The notes beneath the pieces are model-generated. The model had not been told where the DNA came from. It saw only the letters and a list, made by a program, of their open reading frames with translations, and made no database searches. The translations under genes and the position numbers were made by a program. From assembly GCF_964204645.1 (NCBI RefSeq), contig NC_134027.1, positions 14,246,485 through 14,310,484 of the forward strand: a stretch of 64,000 nt of DNA, written 5' to 3'. Positions 56,701 to 64,000 of the stretch are shown here, in pieces. The first letter of the stretch is position 1; every line of letters starts with the position of its first letter. The stretch comes from Tubulanus polymorphus (Eukaryota > Nemertea > Palaeonemertea > Tubulaniformes > Tubulanidae).

Positions 56701-59700
56701 TCAAACAAAATATAAAACCAAAATAATGAATTGTCGCTGGCGACAAAACCAAAAAAAGAATTGTCACGGGCGATAAAACCAAAATAATGAATTGTCGCGG
56801 TCGACAAAACCAAAATAATGAATTGTCGCTGGCGATAAAACCAAAGTAGTGAATTGTCGTGGGCGATAAAACCAAAATATTGAATTGTCGCGGGCGATCA
56901 AACCAAAATAATGAATTGTCGCGGGCGACAAAACCAAAATAATGAATTGTCGCTGGCGATAAAACCAAAGTAGTGAATTGTCGTGGGCGATAAAACCAAA
57001 ATATTGAATTGTCGCGGGTGACAAAACCAAAATGGTGAATTGTATCGGGCGACAAAACCAAAATGGTGAATTATCGCGGGCGACAAAACCAAAATGGTGA
57101 ATTGTCGCGGGCGACAAAACCAAAAAAAGAATTGTCGAGGCGACAAAACCAAAATAATGAATTGTCGCGAGCGATAAAACCAAAATAATGAATTGTCGCG
57201 GGTGACAAAACCAAAATGGTGAATTGTATCGGGCGACAAAACCAAAATGGTGAATTATCGCGGGCGACAAAACCAAAATGGTGAATTGTCGCGGGCGACA
57301 AAACCAAAATAATGAATTGTTGCTGGCGATAAAACCAAAATAATGAATTGTCGCGGGCGATAAAACCAAAATGGTGAATTATCGCGGGCGACAAAACCAA
57401 AATAATGAATTGTCGCTGGCGATAAAACCAAAATGGTGAATTATCGCGGGCGACAAAACCAAAATGGTGAATTGTCGCGGGCGACAAAACCAAAATGGTG
57501 AATTGTCGCGGGCGACAAAACCAAAATAATGAATTGTCGCGGGCGATAAAACCAAAATAATGAATTGTCGCCAGCGATAAAACCAAAATAATGAATTGTC
57601 GCGGGTGACAAAACCAAAATGGTGAATTGTATCGGGTGACAAAACCAAAATGGTGAATTATCGCGGGCGACAAAACAAAAATGGTGAATTGTCGCGGGCA
57701 ACAAAACCAAAATAATGAATTGTCGCGGGCGACAAAACCAAAAAGAAAAATTGTCGCGGTCGACAAAACCAAAATAATGAATTGTCGCTGGTGATAAAAC
57801 CAAAGTAGTGAATTGTCGTGGGCGATAAAACCAAAATATTGAATTTTCGCGGGCGATAAAACCAAAATATTGAATTTTCGCGGTCGACAAAACCAAAATA
57901 ATGAATTGTCGCTGGCGATAAAACCAAAGTAGTGAATTGTCGTGGGCGATAAAACCAAAATATTGAATTGTCGCGGGCGATCAAACCAAAATAATGATTG
58001 TCGCGGGCGACAAAACCAAAATATTGAATTTTCGCGGGCGACAAAACCAAAATAATGAATTGTCGCTGGCGATAAAACCAAAGTAGTGAATTGTCGTGGG
58101 CGATAAAACCAAAATATTGAATTGTCGCGGGCGATCAAACCAAAATAATGAATTGTCGCGGGCGACAAAACCAAAATATTGAATTTTCGCGGGCGACAAA
58201 ACCAAAATATTGAATTGTCGCGGTCGACAAAACCAAAATAATGAATTGTCGCGGGCAATAAAACCAAAATAATGAATTATTGCGGGCGACAAAACCAGAC
58301 TAATGAATTGTCGCGGGCGATTAAACCAAAATAATGAATTGTCGCGGGCCACAAAACCAAAATATTGAATTGTCGCGGGCGACGAAACCAAAAAAAAATT
58401 GTCGCGGGCGCCTCAAACAAAATATAAAACCAAAATAATGAATTGTCGCTGGCGACAAAACCAAAAAAAGAATTGTCACGGGCGATAAAACCAAAATAAT
58501 GAATTGTCGCGGTCGACAAAACCAAAATAATGAATTGTCGCTGGCGATAAAACCAAAATGGTGAATTGTCGCGGGCGACAAAACCAAAATAATGAATTGT
58601 CGCGGGCGATAAGAAAATAATGAATTGTCGCCAGCAATAAAACCAAAATAATGAATTGTCGCGGGTGACAAAACCAAAATGGTGAATTGTATCGGGCGAC
58701 AAAACCAAAATGGTGAATTGTATCGGGCGACAAAACCAAAATGGTGAATTATCGCGGGCGACAAAACAAAAATGGTGAATTGTCGCGGGCAACAAAACCA
58801 AAATAATGAATTGTCGCGGGCGACAAAACCAAAAAGAAAAATTGTCGCGGTCGACAAAACCAAAATAATGAATTGTCGCTGGTGATAAAACCAAAGTAGT
58901 GAATTGTCGTGGGCGATAAAACCAAAATATTGAATTTTCGCGGGCGACAAAACCAAAATATTGAATTGTCGCGGTCGACAAAACCAAAATAATGAATTGT
59001 CGCTGGCGATAAAACCAAAGTAGTGAATTGTCGTGGGCGATAAAACCAAAATATTGAATTTTCGCGGGCTATCAAACCAAAATAATGAATTGTCGCGGGC
59101 GACAAAACCAAAATATTGAATTTTCGCGGGCGACAAAACCAAAATATTGAATTGTCGCGGTCGACAAAACCAAAATAATGAATTGTCGCGGGCAATAAAA
59201 CCAAAATAATTAATTATTGCGGGCGACAAAACCAGACTAATGAATTGTCGCGGGCGATTAAACCAAAATAATTAATTGTCGCGGGCCACAAAACCAAAAT
59301 ATTGAATTGTCGCGGGCGACGAAACCAAAAAAAAATTGTCGCGGGCGCCTCAAACAAAATATAAAACCAAAATAATGAATTGTCGCTGGCGACAAAACCA
59401 AAAGAAGAATTGTCACGGGCGATAAAACCAAAATAATGAATTGTCGCTGGAGATAAAACCAAAGTAATGAATTGTCGCAGGCGACAAAACCAAAATATTG
59501 AATTGTCGCGGGCGACAAAACCAGACTAATGAATTGTGGCGGGCGACAAAACCAAAATAATGAATTGTCGCGGGCGATAAAACCAAAATAATGAATTGTC
59601 GCCAGCGATAAAACCAAAATAATGAATTGTCGCGGGTGACAAAACCAAAATGGTGAATTGTCTCGGGCGACAAAACCAAAATGGTGAATTATCGCGGGCG

Positions 59701-62700
59701 ACAAAACCAAAATGGTGAATTGTCGCGGGCGACAAAACCAAAATGGTGAATTGTCGCGGGCAACAAAACCAAAATAATGAATTGTCGCGGGCGATAAAAC
59801 CAATATAATGAATTGTCGCAAGCGATAAAACCAAAATAATGAATTGTCGCGGGTGACAAAACCAAAATGGTGAATTGTATCGGGCGACAAAACCAAAATG
59901 GTGAATTATCGCGGGCGACAAAACCAAAATGGTGAATTGTCGCGGGCGACAAAACCAAAATAATGAATTGTCGCTGGCGATAAAACCAAAATGGTGAATT
60001 ATCGCGGGCGACAAAACCAAAATGGTGAATTGTCGCGGGCGACAAAACCAAAATAATGAATTGTCGCTGGCGATAAAACCAAAATGGTGAATTATCGCGG
60101 GCGACAAAACCAAAATGGTGAATTGTCGCAGGCGACAAAACCAAATGGTGAATTGTCGCGGGCGACAAAACCAAAATAATGAATTTTCGCGGGCGACAAA
60201 ACCAAAATATTGAATTGTCGCGGTCGACAAAACCAAAATAATGAATTGTCGCGGGCAATAAAACCAAAATAATTAATTATTGCGGGCGACAAAACCAGAC
60301 TAATGAATTGTCGCGGGCGATTAAACCAAAATAATTAATTGTCGCGGGCCACAAAACCAAAATATTGAATTGTCGCGGGCGACGAAACCAAAAAAAAATT
60401 GTCGCGGGCGCCTCAAACAAAATATAAAACCAAAATAATGAATTGTCGCTGGAGATAAAACCAAAGTAATGAATTGTCGCAGGCGACAAAACCAAAATAT
60501 TGAATTGTCGCGGGCGACAAAACCAGACTAATGAATTGTGGCGGGCGACAAAACCAAAATAATGAATTGTCGCGGGCGATAAAACCAAAATAATGAATTG
60601 TCGCCAGCGATAAAACCAAAATAATGAATTGTCGCGGGTGACAAAACCAAAATGGTGAATTGTCTCGGGCGACAAAACCAAAATGGTGAATTATCGCGGG
60701 CGACAAAACCAAAATGGTGAATTGTCGCGGGCGACAAAACCAAAATGGTGAATTGTCGCGGGCAACAAAACCAAAATAATGAATTGTCGCGGGCGATAAA
60801 ACCAATATAATGAATTGTCGCAAGCGATAAAACCAAAATAATGAATTGTCGCGGGTGACAAAACCAAAATGGTGAATTGTATCGGGCGACAAAACCAAAA
60901 TGGTGAATTATCGCGGGCGACAAAACCAAAATGGTGAATTGTCGCGGGCGACAAAACCAAAATAATGAATTGTCGCTGGCGATAAAACCAAAATGGTGAA
61001 TTGTCGCGGGCGACAAAACCAAAATAATGAATTGTCGCTGGCGATAAAACCAAAATGGTGAATTATCGCGGGCGACAAAACCAAAATGGTGAATTGTCGC
61101 GGGCGACAAAACCAAAATAATGAATTGTCGCTGGCGATAAAACCAAAATGGTGAATTATCGCGGGCGACAAAACCAAAATGGTGAATTGTCGCAGGCGAC
61201 AAAACCAAATGGTGAATTGTCGCGGGCGACAAAACCAAAATAATGAATTGTCTCGGGCGATAAAACCAAAATAATGAATTGTCGCAAGCGATAAAACCAA
61301 AATAATGAATTGTCGCGGGTGACAAAACCAAAATGGTGAATTGTATCGGGCGACAAAACCAAAATGGTGAATTATCGCGGGCGACAAAACAAAAATGGTG
61401 AATTGTCGCGGGCAACAAAACCAAAATAATGAATTGTCGCGGGCGACAAAACCAAAAAGAAAAATTGTCGCGGGCAACAAAACCAAAATAATGAATTGTC
61501 GCGGGCGACAAAACCAAAAAGAAAAATTGTCGCGGTCGACAAAACCAAAATAATGAATTGTCGCTGGTGATAAAACCAAAGTAGTGAATTGTCGTGGGCG
61601 ATAAAACCAAAATATTGAATTTTCGCGGGCGACAAAACCAAAATATTGAATTGTCGCGGTCGACAAAACCAAAATAATGAATTGTCGCTGGCGATAAAAC
61701 CAAAGTAGTGAATTGTCGCGGGCGATAAAACCAAAATATTGAATTGTCGCGGGCGATCAAACCAAAATAATGAATTGTCGCGGGCGACAAAACCAAAATA
61801 TTGAATTTTCGCGGGCGACAAAACCAAAATATTGAATTGTCGCGGTCGACAAAACCAAAATAATGAATTGTCGCGGGCAATAAAACCAAAATAATGAATT
61901 ATTGCGGGCGACAAAACCAGACTAATGAATTGTCACGGGCGATTAAACCAAAATAATGAATTGTCGCGGGCCACAAAACCAAAATATTGAATTGTCGCGG
62001 GCGACGAAACCAAAAAAAAATTGTCGCGGGCGCCTCAAACAAAATATAAAACCAAAATAATGAATTGTCGCTGGCGACAAAACCAAAAAAAGAATTGTCA
62101 CGGGCGATAAAACCAAAATAATGAATTGTCGCTGGAGATAAAACCAAAGTAATGAATTGTCGCAGGCGACAAAACCAAAATATTGAATTGTCGCGGGCGA
62201 CAAAACCAAAATAATGAATTGTCGCGGGCGATAAAACAAATATAATGAATTGTCGCAAGCGATAAAACCAAAATAATGAATTGTCGCGGGTGACAAAACC
62301 AAAATGGTGAATTGTATCGGGCGACAAAACCAAAATGGTGAATTATCGCGGGCGACAAAACCAAAATGGTGAATTGTCGCGGGCGACAAAACCAAAATGG
62401 TGAATTGTCGCTGGCGATAAAACCAAAATGGTGAATTATCGCGGGCGACAAAACCAAAATGGTGAATTATCGCGGGCGACAAAACCAGAATAATGAATTG
62501 TCGCTGGCGATAAAACCAAAATGGTGAATTATCGCGGGCGACAAAACCAAAATGGTGAATTGTCGCGGGCGACAAAACCAAAATGGTGAATTGTCGCGGG
62601 CGACAAATCCAAAATAATGATTCGTCGCGGGCGATAAAACCAAAATAATGAATTGTCGCAAGCGATAAAACCAAAATAATGAATTGTCGCGGGTGACAAA

Positions 62701-62815
62701 ACCAAAATGGTGAATTGTATCGGGCGACAAAACCAAAATGGTGAATTGTATCGGGCGACAAAACCAAAATGGTGAATTGTATCGGGCGACAAAACCAAAA
62801 TGGTGAATTATCGCG
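47722..62815. repeat. 15-kb minisatellite, 31-bp unit, with higher-order repeats
   Basis: The unit is ACAAAACCAAAATGGTGAA followed by TTGTCGCGGGCG (31 bp), repeated nearly 490 times with no other sequence inserted. Common variants replace TGGTG by TAATG, TATTG or GTAGTG. Each junction forms a palindrome, TTGTCG-CGGG-CGACAA. The minus strand of a unit has no stop codon, and 31 is not a multiple of 3, so all three minus frames encode the same 31-residue cycle in rotated order (FWFYRPRQF, LVLSPATIHYFGF, VARDNS). A marker unit (CCTCAAACAAAATATAAAAC) occurs near 50554, 51307, 52182, 53399, 55483, 56699, 58411, 59348, 60411 and 62033. I see no start signal or codon bias supporting a real protein. 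Confidence 0.97.
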
Positions 62816-63213
62816 AATGCTTTGGTTTTTCGAACGCGTTTTCCGGTTGTTATACGTCTACTTCGTTTACGACCTTTTATTGATTTTGGGTTTGAGGTAG
62901 ATGGTCTTTTTAAGCTTCGTTTGATAATGCGACCCATTGTTTCGATGCCACGATCTTTGATGGCTGTCGCGATATTCTTACCGCCTACCACATCGCTGGC
63001 TACGTGTAAACCAGTTCTCAGTAAATGAGGAACCGCTTGCTTGGCCATATTTTTTAGTAGTGGAATAGCTGGACGAGCCAACCCGCCCAAGACTGATGCA
63101 AATCCAGCACCGCCTTGTACGGGGGATGCCGTGTACACGTCAATACCCGAACCGCATTGGTTCATGTAATATTTACAACAAGCATCCCGATCGATTTCGC
63201 AGAGAGCCCTCAT
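62816..63213 (-). CDS. Polinton/adintovirus-like minor virion protein (pX/pVI-like), 3' end replaced by satellite
   Basis: ATG 63213 begins a Cys-containing leader (CEIDRDACCKYYMNQCGSG). A glycine-rich amphipathic region follows (GGAGFASVLGGLARPAIPLL), then LLRTGLHVASDVVGGKNIA and a very basic C-terminus (SIKGRKRSRRITTGKRVRK). Gly-rich amphipathic plus basic regions are typical of small core or membrane-active proteins of adeno- and adintovirus-like elements. The native stop codon is missing: after KTKAFA the frame runs straight into the minisatellite and ends at about 62467. The start lies 4 bp inside the end of the upstream gene. Confidence 0.55.
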
Positions 63214-64000
63214 AGCAATAAATTCTTCTTTTTGAAATGCAGAACCAGGTTAACTTTGCCCTTTCTGAAAACGGGGATTCTTCCGGATTCGGTCCTAATA
63301 AAGACTTCTATAGTTTGAAAATTCCGTCTTTGTAGCGGAAAATATTGTAACTTGGTAAATTCTCGACCAACAATTTTACCAAAATTTCTCGGATTCAAAT
63401 CGATCAGACGTAAGAGATTTGCGCTTTGATGTCCGACCAGCTGTGGTTCGATAACATCTGTATATACCATCAAATTATGATAATCGACGTTCTGCGGGTT
63501 GCAGTGACCTCGATGTATTTGTAAACTGTTTTACTATCGGATGAATCTGACAGTACAGGACCGTGTATTTTAGAACCTTGACGACGAACTGCGGGTTGCA
63601 GTGACCTCGATGTATTTGTAAACTGTTTTACTATCGGATGAATCTGACAGTACAGGACCGTGTATTTTAGAACCTTGACGACGATCTGATATATCTTCGT
63701 TAATCGGTATATTTTCTTTAAAACCCAAGATCCACGCAATATCGTTCGTAAAAGTTATTGAACAGTCGTCATAAAATCGGATACTAACTTTATGACTTAG
63801 TTCATCGAATGCAAGAACTATCTTATCGTCGTACCATTTGTTTAACTCTGCCTGTATAGCGACAATTAATTGGTTAATTGTCAAATAGCGACCCGTGGGT
63901 ATATCGAGATAATGAGTTCCGTGCTCAGACGACGTACATTGAAATCTTCCATTGTTCACGTTATTGAAATCAGCCATAAAGTTTATTTGATGTAAAGCGC
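63210..64000 (-). pseudogene. Polinton penton/minor-capsid-like protein, split by a 97-bp duplication
   Basis: The frame is open at the window's right edge and the first Met is at 63977. The upstream part has YLDIPTGRYLTINQLIVAIQ and ITFTNDIAWILGF. The downstream part (63473-63210) has VYTDVIEPQLVGHQSANLLR and a TIEVFIRTESGRIPVFRKGK end. Both halves recall a conserved capsid-associated protein of animal Polintons. They are separated by a direct 97-bp duplication (63492-63588 and 63589-63685) that shifts the frame, since 97 is not divisible by 3. The element is less AT-rich than the Polinton at 1-5 kb and is a different lineage. Confidence 0.55.
63492..63685. repeat. 97-bp tandem duplication
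   Basis: Two direct copies, each beginning CTGCGGGTTGCAGTGACCTC and ending ACCTTGACGACGA, with no difference that I can find. It must be recent, or an assembly artefact, and it disrupts the capsid-like gene. Confidence 0.9.

Noticed and set aside
47511-62767. Dozens of long minus-strand open frames (up to 453 codons) as a repeat-protein family
   Set aside because: All are phase-rotated readings of the same stop-free 31-bp unit; they overlap in three frames, lack independent starts and show no codon-level constraint.
47722-62815. CRISPR-like array (31-bp repeat with palindrome)
   Set aside because: Units are contiguous with no unique spacers, no cas genes are present, and the context is a eukaryotic genome.

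Overview
The window is animal (metazoan) nuclear DNA. Genes have GT-AG introns, the TEs carry target-site duplications (TSDs), and the only credible host locus is the 3' end of an intron-split imidazolonepropionase gene. The mix (two Polinton/Maverick-type virus-like elements, DIRS, P-like and Sola-like DNA transposons, Helitron, copia and jockey/CR1-like relics) fits an aquatic invertebrate. I cannot name the species. Nearly all of the 64 kb is mobile or repetitive.

Layout. 1-5.1 kb: AT-rich Polinton-type element with a capsid-like gene end, zinc-finger protein, packaging ATPase, chromodomain integrase, two small membrane proteins and an HNH nuclease, most broken by one nonsense codon or frameshift. 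5.1-6.8 kb: tandem repeats and a 0.4-kb inverted repeat. 6.8-22.4 kb: tandem copies (A-D) of a dispersed ~1.9-kb repeat. Copy B has been cut three times: by a ~0.67-kb insert, by a complete Sola-like transposon (8569-11726, 33-bp terminal inverted repeats (TIRs), AGTA TSD, intact 683-codon transposase) and by a complete P-like transposon (12647-18251, 42-bp TIRs, 7-bp TSD, convergent transposase and PHD-protein genes). 22.5-24.7 kb: a repeat present in inverted form at 46.6-47.7 kb, split by a 1.1-kb long-TIR element carrying a ubiquitin-protease Cys-box fragment. 24.8-30.8 kb: a decayed DIRS retrotransposon. 30.9-37.4 kb: a TTAA-flanked MITE, degenerate repeats, a Helitron Rep fragment, an (AT)n tract and a minus-strand non-LTR retrotransposon. 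37.5-39.2 kb: a second AT-rich virus-like block sharing flanking sequence with the first. 39.2-40.4 kb: copia 3' end. 41.4-41.7 kb: last two exons of imidazolonepropionase. 43.8-46.4 kb: a decayed multi-exon minus-strand gene.

47.7-62.8 kb is one 15-kb minisatellite (31-bp unit, several hundred copies) with a palindrome in every unit, higher-order duplications of about 3.3 kb, and no stop codons in long stretches of all minus-strand frames. Its right edge is fused in frame to a minor-virion-like gene of a second, GC-richer Polinton/adintovirus-like element that runs off the window at 64 kb.

The most notable points are the satellite-virus gene fusion with its higher-order structure, two dated nested insertions with recoverable empty sites, the captured protease fragment, the RAG1-N-like zinc module on a P-like transposase, and a 16-bp palindrome-bearing repeat lying inside the Polinton integrase reading frame.
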